DNA of 64,000 nucleotides, taken from Euclidia mi. Its lineage: Eukaryota > Arthropoda > Insecta > Lepidoptera > Erebidae. The stretch is from positions 39,541,551 to 39,605,550 of the forward strand of contig OX123186.2 of assembly GCA_944739405.2 (NCBI GenBank), read 5' to 3'. This document shows, piece after piece, positions 21,344 through 32,499 of this stretch (positions within the stretch are counted from its first letter, which is position 1; every line of letters starts with the position of its first letter). The translations under genes were made by a program, and so were the position numbers. Under the pieces are notes generated by a model. That model saw nothing but the letters and a program-made list of their open reading frames with translations. It made no database searches and was not told where the DNA came from.

Positions 21344-22640
21344 TGTGCGCTGCGATGAAACTACATCCAGTTGGCGTAACATTAGTCATGGTGTTCCTCA
21401 GGGTGGCATTCTCTCTCCTTTACTATTCTCTATTTTCATTAACTTTTTAACTCCAAATCTTCGATGTTCGTATCATCTTTATGCCGACGACTTGCAGTTG
21501 TACTTCCAATCGAGGGTGGATGATGTGTCAGTTGCCATTGCCGACATAAATAGAGACCTTGAGTCAATGATGGACTGGTGTCAGAAATTTGGCTTAGCAG
21601 TTAACCCCGCGAAGTGCCAGGCCATTATTGTAGGTAGTCGCCGCTTATTGCATAGATTGGACATGAAAACTCTACCTCCTGTAATGTTTAATGGTTTAGT
21701 CATTCCGTACAGTGCATCCGTAAAAGACCTAGGCCTGTACATCGATTCCACTCTGGATTGGCAAGCCCAGGTGACTAATGTTAGTCAGAGGGTCACCGGA
21801 ACTCTTCGAGCACTATACCGCCTCAAAAACTTCCTTCCTTCCAAGACAAGACAATGCTTGTGCAGGCTTTAATATTTCCCATAATCGACTATGGTGATGT
21901 GTGTATTATGAATGCAGAACATCTCAATAAGTACGAGCGACTTCTCAATAACTGCATTCGATTCATTTACAATTTTCGTAAGTATGACCACGTCTCTACT
22001 TATCGTTCCGAACTTAGTTGGTTACCAATTCGTCAACGCCGTTGTTTGCGTGCTCTTACTACACTCTTCTCTATTCTCAAGTCCCCTTCCCCTCCAACTT
22101 ATCTCACCTCATACTTCCAATATTTATCTTCTATCCATGAGAGAGATTGTCGTTCTTCTCATAATCTTCTTCTTTCTTGCCCCAGTCACACTACTGGGTT
22201 CATTAACTCTTCTTTTGTTGTGCAGTCTATTATTTTATGGAATACACTCCCTCCTGAAATCAGATTGTTCACCAACCGTTTTGCTTTCAAAATGAAAGTT
22301 CGAGAGCTTCTTTTTGAGAGATTGAATGAATCAGCACATCAATCTCATCCATTATTATAAGTATTTATGTATATATTGTATGTATGTATATTTAGGTGTA
22401 TATAGATTTATGTTTATGTAGGTATTTATAGAAATATATAATATATTGTATGTATTTTTTCCCTATTATGTATATAACTATTTTATTGTTTTTCCTTATA
22501 ACTAGTATTTAAATTTATACTTAATAAAATGCACCTACTACTGTTATCTCTGCACCACCTTAAGGTTGGCAGGTAGAGAATGCCTTATGGCATTATGTCC
22601 ACCTTTGTACACCATGTTTGTGCATAAAGAAATAAATAAA
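21344..22640 (+). pseudogene. LINE G, 5'-truncated LINE A/D-family copy
   Basis: Carries only the RT palm onward: HGVPQGGILSP, HLYADDLQLY, then the C-terminal arm. A one-base loss near 21860 shifts the frame, so the coding text continues at 21854-22360. The 3' UTR has the family stem AATGCC-TTAT-GGCATT (22579-22594) and ends in AAATAAATAAAT at about 22640. It begins against the P1 LTR and ends inside the P1 RT gene, so it replaced the distal part of P1. The YADD motif is intact, but the endonuclease and early RT are missing. Confidence 0.85.
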
Positions 22641-22641
22641 T

Positions 22642-23193
22642 GTCATCGACGTAAATATCGTCCTTCAAGATGGCGGAGGCTCGTGGGAAACGTAAGCCTT
22701 CGCGATCTGTGAGCTCCCAAAGAGAACGTATTGCCAAGTAGGGGCTCGACCTTAACCCGTACGTATTAGTATTGAGCTCGTAGACGACCATGGGATCGCG
22801 AGGAGACTCTCTCCAAAGGATCAGCTGGAAGCGACGGTCATCAGGGTGGATAATCGTCTGCCTGATCATCATTTTTATGTCGGCCACAAAGACAACCTGA
22901 TGTCGTCAGAAGCTGGTGATGACGTCACAAAGGTCCTTGACCAACTTGGGACCAGAATGCAAGCACTGGTTCAAGGATACGCCTGTAGAAATCTGCGCAG
23001 AACCATCAAACACTGTGCGCAGCTTGCCAGTTGATGGCTTCAATACCGCATGATGCGGGAGAAAGTAATGCTCCACCGAACGCCAATCCAAATTTGTCAC
23101 GGACATGTGTCCCAATTGTTCATATTCTCTCATGAACTTAATGTACTTCTGTCTGAGCTCCGGATCACGACCCATGCGACGCTCCATAGCCAA
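22642..23193 (-). pseudogene. P1 reverse transcriptase, N-terminal part
   Basis: BEL/Pao-type RT in two frames. The first (22906-23193) has EHYFLPHHAVLKPSTGKLRT, then VFDGSA, the usual Pao motif A region. The second (22642-22887) holds YGLRSSPYLAIRSL and ends at the catalytic DDIYVDD. The gene stops exactly there, against the (AAAT)n tail of LINE G. RNase H and most of the integrase side are absent. A frameshift near 22900 separates the two pieces. Confidence 0.85.
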
Positions 23194-23960
23194 CTATCTC
23201 TTTTCGGCTAAAGGTCGTGACTCACCAAGCGGAGGCCGAAAAGACAGGAAGGGTAGCCTTGTAATAATCCGACCAGAACGGAGTCGACCTATGTTGTTCT
23301 GGAAGAACAGCTTGCACTCCTCATGTTCTGGATTCAAACGAGCAGCTTGAAGGGGCTCCTCTACCTCCCAAAACCTCTGAACCGCACCAGAGAGAGCGGA
23401 GCCTAAAGCCAACAAATTATCAAGTTCGGTTGGAGGGGGGTCCCTAGGTACAGGGCCCATCAAAGTAAATCCAAATATGGTCGGGATGGCAGTCAAACCA
23501 TTTGGCACCAAGACCCGTTTCCCACCAATCAAAATTCCACCGAGGACATCAGAGCCAATCAACAAATCGATTTGTCCCGGTGTGTCAAATTTGGGGTCTG
23601 CCAGTTCCAAACCCGATGTCAAATTCACCACAGCAGCAGGTAGCTGTTTCTGTGGATGCATACCCAAAATATTCTTCAGCACAATAGCCGAGGTTTTAAT
23701 CCTCGGGTGTGAAGATTCAACAGGGCCAAACAAAACCTTAACTTGCCCTTCAACATTAGAGGCTACGTCACCTATTCCCCTTATACAATTTGGAAAAGAG
23801 CCCATATTTAATTTAACCTGCCCTACCAAATAAGTGGAAACAATGCAACCTTGTGAACCTGTGTCCAATATAGCACGGACAACAACAGAGGCCCCCGTGG
23901 GTCCCCAGACCCTAACAGCAACCGTTGGTAGGATAACGGTCTCAATGGGGGAGGTTGGTG
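23194..23960 (-). pseudogene. P1 aspartic protease region
   Basis: Pao-type retropepsin (DUF1758-like). The active-site loop reads LDTGSQGCIVS at the start of a 224-codon open frame (23194-23868), followed by the conserved GIGDVASNVEG and IDLLIGSDVLGGIL flap and second-loop segments. The last stretch, rich in charged residues, links to the RT. Catalytic Asp-Thr-Gly is preserved, but the polyprotein frame is broken on both sides. Confidence 0.85.
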
Positions 23961-25620
23961 TTATAGGGCAGGGGTCAATGACCTATTGTTGCCTGGGTGG
24001 CGACCGTTGGCCAGGACCAGGCAAATCACAATGGGGGTGCGGCTTGAAGTCCTCAAAGGCGCGATGACTCGAACCGCGCGCCATCTGTGGGGGGTCATAG
24101 TGACGCACCCGCCCAAAACGAGGTGTGCGCGAGTCAAGGCGGGGACGCTCCGCCAAAGGAGGGAAATACCTGGGGCAGCAGTCATGGTGCTGGTGACGTT
24201 GAGCAGTCGCACATTCAGGTGCGCGAGAGAGAGGAGGCGTGCGCACGCTACGGTTCTCCAAGCGGGGTGAGCGGCGATCAATTAAGCGAGGCGACTCTCG
24301 GCTACGTGCCGGTGAGCCTCGGCTGCCACCTTCAAAACACCCGCCCGTGCGCGGCGTCGGCTGGTTGGACAAGCGGCCTACCTCTCTGGCATTCATGCAG
24401 AGAATGTTCAAATGCTGTCCTCCACAGTGAGGACAGGGGCGAGAGTTTGGGCAGTCTCGCTAGTAGTGGGACCCCAAGCAAGAGAAGCAAAGGAGGCGGG
24501 CATTCGCAATGCGCCTACGAGAGGCGACATGAAGGTCCAAGAATGCCCTACAACTGGTCGCTCTGTGCCCCGTGACCTTGCAGTAAGAGCACTCCGCTGG
24601 GCTCTGCGTGACTGCAAAGCGAGGAGGGCGCCGGTTAACATTGGCTCGGGTGTGAACGCGAGCCTGCTCCTGGAACTTGGGTGGCTGTGACTTAGCCGGC
24701 GTGTCACCACCGGAGTTATCCAAGACCCGGCACTCATCCTCGAGGAGCCTTTCCAGGTCAGCAAAGGGGGGCAGATGGGTCGCGCTATCCCCACCAAAGC
24801 GCTGTTCAAAACGCGACTTCAGGTCGGCAGGCAGCTTCTTCAGCACAATGTGCACCAATAGATAGGACCATTGGTCCACGGGCAGGTCAAGGCACTTAAG
24901 TGCGTTGATGGCCACCAAAAGCGGGTTCAAAAGTTGGGTGCGAAACCCAAAGACCCGGGTGAGCGTGGGCAAACTCAAAATCTGTTCAATATGCGTGTCG
25001 GCGAGGCCACGCTTGTTATGGTACCTACGGGTAATTAGGTCCCGAGCCATCTGGTACGCCTCGTCAGACACGGGCAGATGCTGGATGAGGTCCTTCGCCT
25101 CCCCATCCAGAACCGACATCAAATATGCCAATTTTTGTGCCGGCCGAAGGTCAGCCCTGTCATTGACCAGGCTGTCAAACAAATTAACGAAGCCCAGGTA
25201 GCTTCCTAGGCAGCCATCAAAGTAGAGTAGGGGAGGTCTAAGGTAGGAAGCCTAGTCACCAGCCCCGGTGCTGACCCAGGAAGCTCCCGCTTCAAGCCGG
25301 GTTGCCCTTCCCTATCGGCAACTAGTTGTCTCGCACTATTGAAAACAGCATCATACAGGTCTAAGACCTGGGCATAATCTTTGCTGACCTTATTTCGCTG
25401 GTCAGCGGTGAAATCATTAAATGACACTTCGAGACAACAAGCGTTGAAAATGCGAAATTGCTGTTCCACACTTGCCAGGCGATCATCAATCCGCTCATAC
25501 CTTTGTAGTAAGGCCTGCTGGTGATCAGGCCGGTTCACCTAGGCACTGGCCGAGGCAAACCAGCGCAAATCTGATGCAATAGCACCAGCAGCCGCACGCA
25601 AGTCCTTGATAGCTGACATA
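23961..25620 (-). pseudogene. P1 gag region
   Basis: Pao gag beginning at an ATG at 25620. A TAG about 26 codons in (near 25542) breaks it, and the frame then runs on to 25206. A shift near 25225 leads to the capsid-like DUF1759 segment (24460-25182: KLAYLMSVLDGEAKDLIQHL, then DLITRRYHNK). Zinc knuckles follow (CSYCKVTGHRATSC, CFSCLGSHY). An arginine and proline rich tract on the minus strand (23983-24411) precedes the protease. It packages genomic RNA in intact elements. At least one nonsense codon and two frameshifts make it nonfunctional. Confidence 0.8.
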
Positions 25621-26504
25621 ATCAAATTTCAAAAGAGCCCGGACAAGCGTTAAATAATATTAACAATCAAAACTTAATATTTGTTAATTCTTTGAAACCA
25701 ACAAAGTATTAGCCTGTTTACTGCAAGTGCAGGCAAGTGACAGGTATCTACTGTCCAACAAAATTAATAGTTTCAATTAAGTATAATGACACAAAAAGAA
25801 AGTTATCAAAAGTTGAAACTTCAAATAAGTTAATTAATTACATGCAACAGACAGACTGGCTGTGTTATTTGAGATATACAATAGTAAGTAAGCACAGAAT
25901 ATGTGTTACCTAACAAAATTATCAATATATTATAACAAGGTTTATCAATGTTTATCAAAAGTTTGGTTGTTATAATGTTTCACACTTAATATAATTATGC
26001 AATAAACTAAATTTAATAAATTTATTGATACATACAGCTGTTATGTATCCAAATAAACTGACTTATTAATGCTAACAACAACAAGTTATTGCTAGATTTC
26101 AACAATACAAGTCAAACAATTACTGATTGAGGTTATGTATGACATGTGTTTCAAGTTATGCAGGTCTTCCAATACAAATAAATATGATGTATTTTAAACA
26201 AAACTAACCCGGGAACACTGTTAAAAATGAATATATAGCTCAGATACAAGCCTATACAATACCAATCTGAGTATAGGTACAATCAACAGCGGCTATGATA
26301 CAACCACGCTCAGCTACCAAAAATTATGTCTAGAGTTTGACTAGAAAGAACTGGGATTATTTGCAGCAGATTGGTGGAAGCGTGATTATATTCATCAGTC
26401 CTTGTCAGCCACAACAAATCTCAGATATAAAATGTACTGTGTTGCACAGTGATAAATTGAAATCCAAATTACAACTATCAATATTATATTTCAACTTACC
26501 TGAT
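25621..26504 (-). other. P1 leader between LTR and gag
   Basis: About 880 bp of AT-rich non-coding sequence between the right repeat and the gag ATG. No convincing primer-binding site starting TGG was found next to the repeat. A GGTAAG splice-donor-like sequence lies immediately inside it on the minus strand. Confidence 0.45.
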
Positions 26505-26707
26505 ATCTTCACTGATGTCAGGCTTGAGCTAAATTAGACACATTCATACAAGTATATTGGCCAAATTAAATGAATGAAGTATCTTATACTTAGCTATTAG
26601 GCTGCAAACGCGACGTTTTCAAGACACGTTGGCACGTGGACGTCGATACCGGATTCACAATTTTTGCTAATGTTCATTAAGATACAACTTATCTTCTATC
26701 ACAAATA
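26505..26707 (-). repeat. Right direct repeat of Pao element P1 (5' LTR part)
   Basis: Matches 21141-21343 at 199 of 203 positions. As the 5' LTR of a minus-strand element it should continue to the right as U3. A likely outer edge is near 26980, where GAAGTTGACA ends a GC-richer tract. Confidence 0.65.
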
Positions 26708-27183
26708 AACCGATGCCAGCTGATCAATTAGCGGCAATACACTACGGTTTTTGGTTTTACAACCAAATACAAGATCAAAAACGCGCTCACAAAAAAGGAA
26801 TCTTCCAGAGCGAACAAAAAGCAAGTTTTTGTTTTCACTGACCGCGGGAAAGGAACAAACTATTCGCGAAGCTACCAGGATGTGCTTTTCAAAAGGCGAT
26901 CAATTTATTTCAATTACAAAACCACGCGAGAGAGACCAAACGGCGTCAGCGCAACCATTTTTCAGAAATGGAAGTTGACAGTTCAGTGTGACCATAGTCA
27001 AAATTTACAATAGACTAAAATAAACGTTACTAAATCGATATAATCGATTCGACTTATCATAAAAACTATTTCTATTTCAAACAATTGTAGAACGTAAATT
27101 GTTTTAATAAACCGATTATTTCATAGCTATTATTTTATGAACATAAACATATATATGAGTTGAAGTTGTATTGCGCATCAGTC
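26708..27183. other. Probable P1 LTR U3 plus flank
   Basis: The first 270 bp are probably U3 of the P1 LTR, but there is no second copy to prove it. The rest is unassigned. Confidence 0.4.
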
Positions 27184-28222
27184 TCTACAGCGGGTTAGCA
27201 GCCTTTACGCTATTAACCCAACTGTACAGGAAAGATTAAATGCTAAGGGACTAATCTAACTTGTTAACCTACACTATCCTAGAGTCTAGCCTATAATATC
27301 CTATCCTAGTTCTCCTAGCCCTAATTACCTATATGTATCCAAAACCTATCCCAAGTTTTACCTAGCGTATAATGCGTATAGGCTTGGTGCTCTGTGGTAT
27401 TCTGTGATACAGACTAGCACTTATACGCACCTACTACTAGGCCCTTAACCTAGGGCAAGTACTATCGTGGTACTACTGTGGTATGCTGTGATACTGACCT
27501 ACGATTCATACGCGCTTAAGACCGTAATCCCAGTGTCCCTACAATCCCTAGAACCTAGCCCTACCATACATATTTATATATACTTATATAGATAGGTGCG
27601 GGATATCTGCCACCGGAGACCTATGATGACAGACGGACTGTGGGTAGGAAGCAGGTATGGTGGAGATGGTTTTCTGACGGCCAACTCAACAGACTCATCG
27701 AGCTGATCGGTATTGATGGCTTAAGGTGTCTTGGCCACCGTCAGAGGTGTGGGAAGGGTAGGTAGGTTGAGTCAAAGTCGGATTAAACTTGTGACTGCTT
27801 TATTCTTAAACTACATGGTCTTATATACTAAACTTATTCTATGTACATACACATAACTTCACGGTTGTGTGCTGTGTGTGAAAGGCGCCATCTCAGCGGT
27901 ATATGCCTTACGTGAGTACGTGATTTTTTCTTAATCTTTATATATAAAATCCTTGCGTTACTGACTGACTGACAGACACGCTACAGCCGAAACTATTGGG
28001 CGCAGGAAGCTGAAATTTGGCATGTATGTTCCTTGGGGATCGTAGAGGTGCACTAAGAAGGGATTTCCCGAAATTCTCACGGGATCGGCCAAAACCGAGT
28101 AGTTCAAAAAAAAGGCGTAGCTGCTGGCGTCGACTAGTTTAATATAAATCACGAACAATCTGTGTTGCGGTAAATACTCACGTAGGATTATATCGCTGAA
28201 ATGGCATGTTCATTTGTTAACA
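27184..28222 (-). repeat. LTR 1 (3' LTR of Pao-like element P2), with Helitron inside
   Basis: Aligns end to end with the 841-bp LTRs at 32500 and 35421 once the Helitron at 27935-28137 is removed. Its left end is degenerate (TCTACAGCGGG against TGAACAGTGGG). It joins the env tail at 28223. LTR internal landmarks include TTATATATACTTATATAGAT and a duplicated GTGGTAT-CTGTGATAC motif. Confidence 0.85.
27935..28137 (+). mobile_element. Short non-autonomous Helitron, copy 3, in LTR 1
   Basis: Runs TCTTTATATATAAAATCC...GACTAG and sits between CTTAA and TTTAATATAAATC. The LTR at 31280-32008 keeps the empty site (CTTAATTTTATATAAATC). This shows insertion between A and T without target duplication, as Helitrons do. 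It is the same family as 5373-5579 and 8557-8737. Confidence 0.9.
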
Positions 28223-30125
28223 TTCTGGCCTCTCCGAGGAACAGGCCACTCCAGTTGGTATAATTCTATGGAGTCATCCTTGGCTGCGTGCTGGTTCTTG
28301 GGAGGCTTCGGCAGATGGTTCGGCTGGCTGTAGCCGGCGTTCCATGCAGTGTGCGTAGATGGGTGTTTGCTGTCTTGATGTGGTGCACGTTGCGGGTGTG
28401 GTAGATCAGATCTTGAGGATTTGGGGTGTTTTCTTTGCTGATGTATTCTTGTTTTTGTACATGTGACTATCCTTGGACCATAACAGACGAATATAATTAT
28501 AATTATCATCAATATTGTTGATGACACACAGCTCACTATAGATGTGTGAGACTGGATGTTTTTCCATATGTTGTTATTAAGCTCTATTTCTATATTCGAT
28601 TCTTTATTTATTAAGTACTGGTAAAAATCACTGGAACTTTCTATTACATCCTCCTTAGATACATTCAGTTTCTTATTTCTATTTGATACATATGTGTCTG
28701 TACTAAAATTTAATTGTTTTGAAAAAGACTTCGGCTACCTGAATCGATTACGCTCTCTTAGCAGCGAGGCTGTTGTTAATAGATTTTATTATGTAGTTGT
28801 CGGCGATTTTTATTACTCCTACGTCTCGAATAGTTATCTCCTCTCGCTTATTGTCACAAACTATGGATATAGTGATACTGGATTTTGTGATAAACAACCA
28901 TGAGTTTTGCATGCATAGTTACCTAATGGAAGGAAAGAGGATTTCCTTCCATTAGGTTACAATGGAGTTCCGCCAAGTAACGCCTGATTCAATCAACTGC
29001 ATGCATAGTTGTTTCCAAATTATGTTACTTGACATTCCAAAGATATTCGTAGGACATTAAGTTGTGCTTTGATTTTTAAATATTGGTCAACGATGCAATT
29101 TTCATTTAATTGCATGTTCTTCACCACTCCAGGGAAGCAAAGAAACTGTTGGTACCTTTGTATACAGTCTTTGAATTCATCGTAGTCCAGTTCGAAGTCA
29201 AAATCAACTGTTAAATACGGTTTTGATACTTCTATGCTCTCAAACGTATTGTTCATATTCTTCTTAGGTGTGTGTTCTTATAATATCTTTAATTGGAAAA
29301 TAAGCGTGTACTTGTATATGAGTCATATTCTCGACTATCCTTGTATCTAATAACAATTCTTGTACTATTCTAAGGTTGGACGGCATTTTCCTATTTGCGG
29401 ATGATATTAAATCACTAACATTCTTGGGTGATAAAATGCTATACACGCTTGCCTTTGTAAAATATATCTCTAACAATCCATTCTAGTAGTTTAAGATTTC
29501 ATCAATGTAATTATTGACTAATTGGAATGTTTGCATAATCTGAATCTTTATACTATTGTGATTAGTGGTAATGTACCAATGATCATAGCTATTTATAGTC
29601 TCTATTACTTGTGACAGTTTCGTTTGAAACCCTGCTAGTTTGTTTTTTATTCTCTCTTCAGTACCATTTACTTGGGAAATAGCCGATATCATGATCTTAG
29701 TTCGGTGACTAGCTGTTTCAATCAATTTTTGTCGGTTTAAGTTTAATGAGCCTATATCTTTGTATACCTCAACATTTACACTAAACACCGAAGTTAAATT
29801 TTTTTCCAGTAAACCCCTTTTCTTTCGTGTTTCATGAAAATTTGTGAAACATTCTTTGGTACGTTCATATTTTGTCTTTTGCTCGAGTAAATGATGATAA
29901 AATTGATTACTATGTGTATCTGTCGTTACAACATTTGGCCTGCTACAAAGTTGCTTAAACTTGGACAAAGCACTTTAGATCCTAGCATAATCCTGATTCA
30001 GTCGCTCTCTTTCATATGAAGTTACTATACGAAACATGCCTTGATCTATATATGCGGTTCCTATGTGTTCAACATAAAATCCTGGAGACAGATTTTTCAC
30101 GGTATAATTATGTTTGTGTAGCAGT
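28223..30125 (-). pseudogene. P2 envelope-like gene, broken
   Basis: Remains of an env-like membrane glycoprotein, which would mediate fusion in an intact retrovirus-like element. Going 5' to 3' on the minus strand: a segment near 30000-30120 typical of insect retroelement Env N-termini, a stop just before 29968, then a 161-codon frame (29483-29968) holding a furin-type RKKR site followed by a helical region. Further pieces follow at 29264-29476 and 29020-29256. Near the end come a hydrophobic anchor (ILMIIIIIFV) and a basic, proline-rich cytoplasmic tail (28210-28536). Stops and shifts separate the pieces, and a 77-bp insertion interrupts it at 28921-28997. Env is occasional in BEL/Pao elements. 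Assignment rests on layout. Confidence 0.65.
28908..29010. repeat. 77-bp insert with perfect hairpin, flanked by 13-bp direct repeats
   Basis: TGCATGCATAGTT occurs at 28908-28920 and again at 28998-29010. Between them lies a 77-bp block starting with a 15-bp perfect inverted repeat (CCTAATGGAAGGAAA, loop GAGGA, complement at 28942-28956). Element P3 lacks the block at the matching place (near 33670). Confidence 0.7.
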
Positions 30126-30161
30126 CATGGTACCGAAAAATTGTAATATTATTGGTAAACA

Positions 30162-30622
30162 TCATAACCATTTCGACGTGCCTCCAAAGGACCTCGAACT
30201 TTTATTATTTTCGCATGTATCTTGGTTTGTGATTGATGACTTGCATACCGCATTTATAGGCAACGGAATAAGCGTGTGTATAGACCTTTTCTGAATGGCG
30301 CCTGAGATTTTTTTAAGAGTAACTACTCTAACTAACCCGTCATTGTCTGTATGTATTTCCGTGACTTTTGCAAGTGGCCAACTGCTCGGATTAATATTGT
30401 CTTCTTTCATAAGTACTAACGTTCCAACTGATATATTTTCTTCTGTTGTTTTCCATTTGTACCTTTGTTGTAATTGGTGTAAGTAATCACGAGTCCAACT
30501 ATGCCAGAAGTCTTTTTTCATTTTTTGAATCCTTTTTCATCTATTTAGAAGATCTGTATTAATGTTAGTCAGTGGATCAGGTATTCCTACTGCTTCCCGT
30601 CCAATTAAGAAGTGACTTGGTG
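30162..30622 (-). pseudogene. P2 integrase C-terminus (DUF5641-like)
   Basis: End of a BEL/Pao Pol polyprotein. TPSHFLIGREAVG and LTNINTDLLNR precede a TGA where tryptophan is usual. A 119-codon frame follows (30162-30521): FWHSWTRDYLHQLQQRYKW, then VGTLVLMKEDN and VTLKKISGAIQKRSIHTLIP. This tail identifies the element as BEL/Pao rather than Ty3/gypsy. It is joined directly to gag at 30623, so protease, RT, RNase H and the integrase core were deleted. Confidence 0.8.
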
Positions 30623-31279
30623 TTAGCACCACTTTCTATTGACGTAATTGTTGACATTGACCTTCTTTTGAGGTTCAAGGTGCAATAATGAATGGTGACC
30701 TAGTTTGCCACAATATTTACACTTTCCACTACTATAACATTGACTGGATGAGTCATGTATTATGCATTGTCGGCATATGTGATTTTCCTTGACTTTGTTA
30801 TAACGCTGTTCTGCTGACAACGCTTTAAATTGCGCGCACATGTATATGTTATGCGTGTTATTATTACATAGCCAGAACTTGTAGCAGTACGTGCCATTTA
30901 TAGATTTTGTATTGTACTGTTGTTTATAATCGGTTTTTCTTTCATAATTACTATTTTCAAGACACATAAATAGTTTTTCCAGAAACGAAATCATTGATGA
31001 AAATGGTTGAGGCTTGTTCGGCTCTACGAGTTGTTATTCGTATTTTTCGTCAGTTTCCGAATCCCAAGTGCGGCTCAATATCCTTGTCAAAATAGGATCC
31101 CACGACGAAATACCAATTTTCTGATTTCTAATCGCCCCTAAATTTTCGTTTATTGTATCATGCAAGACCTTCAAATTATTCGCAGTGCCCACGATCAATT
31201 TTTGTATGTTGAGAATATTGTCAACGTGCTTAGTGATAATAATCATTCTCTTGTTTTTGTAGCGATTTTTAAGTAACAT
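30623..31279 (-). pseudogene. P2 gag, partial
   Basis: Two pieces of a Pao gag. The upstream one (31034-31279) has KVLHDTINENLGAIRN then SSWDPILTRILSRTWDSET, and ends at a TAA. The downstream one (30623-30994) carries the zinc-knuckle block CRQCIIHDSSSQC and CKYCGKLGHHSLLH. The N-terminus is missing: the frame begins where LTR 2 is broken off at 31280. The 3' end fuses to integrase sequence. Frames are not continuous. Confidence 0.75.
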
Positions 31280-32008
31280 ACGTATTTATATATACTTATA
31301 TAGATAGGTGCGGGATGTCTGCTGCCGGAGACCTATGATGGCAGACGGACTGTGGGTAGGAATCAGGTATGGTGGAGATGGTTTTCTGACGGCCAACTCA
31401 ACAGACTCATCGAGCTGATCGGTATTGATAGCTAAAGGTGTCTTGGCCACCATCAGAGGTGTGGGAAGGGTGTTAAGTCAAAGTCGGATTAAACTTGTGA
31501 CTGCTTTATTCTTAAACTACATGGTCTTATATACTAAACTTATCCTATGTACACACACACAACTTTACAGTTGTGTGCTGTGTGTGAAAGGCGCCATCTC
31601 AGCGGTATACGCCTTACGTGAGTACGTGATTTTTTCTTAATTTTATATAAATCACGAACAATCTGTGTCGCGGTAAATACTCACGTAGGATTTTATTTTT
31701 TATTTTTATTTATAGTCTCACGCCTTTATCCCCGAAGGGGTAGGCAGAGGTGTAAATATTACACCCACATTTCGCCATGAATTTTTAGGTCCCACGTAAT
31801 AGGGGGCAACCCTACTGCCGTTACCGCGCACATCACCGGACTCCGGGCTGCTACTGAGTATTCGGAAAACTTCAGTAACACTTTTGCCCGACCCGGGAAT
31901 CGAACTCGGCACCTCCGATCTGCAGTCGCATATGCTATCCACTGGACCATAGAGGCAGTCCAGTTTTTCAAGATTATATCGCTGAAATGGCATGTTCATG
32001 TTTGAACA
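31280..32008 (-). repeat. LTR 2 (truncated 5' LTR of P2), with SINE inside
   Basis: Matches the full LTRs from their internal ACGTATTTATATATAC to the GAACA end. About 400 bp of the inner side are deleted where it meets gag. A 279-bp SINE interrupts it. It keeps the Helitron-free site that LTR 1 has lost. Confidence 0.85.
31693..31971 (-). mobile_element. tRNA-derived SINE with RTE-type tail
   Basis: On the minus strand it opens with a tRNA-like head: an A-box-like TGGTCCAGTGGA and a B-box-like GAGTTCGATTCCC about 35 bp later, both RNA polymerase III promoter elements. The body contains CCTATTACGTGGGA. The tail, CTCTGCCTACCCC-TTCGGGG-ATAAAGGCGTGAG, is that of the RTE-like LINE at 2091. It ends in an A-rich ATAAAAATAAAAAATAAAA run. 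A short GATT duplication (31689-31692, 31972-31975) flanks it, and the other LTRs show the uninterrupted site. Confidence 0.85.
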
Positions 32009-32494
32009 TTGTCTTTTTACATTAAAACCCTAAACCTGCATGGTACTTAAGCCTCATACCTATATTATTATTACCAATTCTATTAATTTCTTCTACTAGC
32101 CCTATATTTTTTTAGATTCTAAAAAATAAAAAATTAATCAAGTAAATAAAAATAAAATCTACTCACTATTAGTAAACGTTAATACCAATAAGGCTGGCAA
32201 GTGCCAGAGATCTTCCATTAGCCCTTATCTAGTGCCAATTAGTTGTACTCCTAAATCCCTATCCGAACTACTTTCTACGTACATTTATTTATTTTAGAAA
32301 CATTTCTAAACTGACTTGATTTTTAGTAATTATTTTGGATCGTGCTCGTGTTAATAGTGAAGATATTTATTTTAGGGGTTCTGATATAGGTAGAACAACA
32401 GATGAACAGAAGAAATGCCTAAAAACAAAAAAAAAAAACACAATTTTGTCGCTCGCCTAGACGGGAAAAGAAATAATAATAATAAAGTAATAAT
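32009..32494. other. Unassigned spacer between P2 and P3
   Basis: AT-rich, no open frame of note, ending in an (AAT)n-rich run where P3 inserted. Confidence 0.4.
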
Positions 32495-32499
32495 AATAA

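Noticed and set aside
23983..24575. Plus-strand open frames opposite the P1 gag tail
   Set aside because: GC-rich arginine-coding sequence on the minus strand leaves both strands open; the plus frames have no domain.
31905..31971. tRNA gene on the minus strand
   Set aside because: The A-box- and B-box-like sequences are the head of a SINE, inside an LTR, with a fused body and A-rich tail; no clean cloverleaf.
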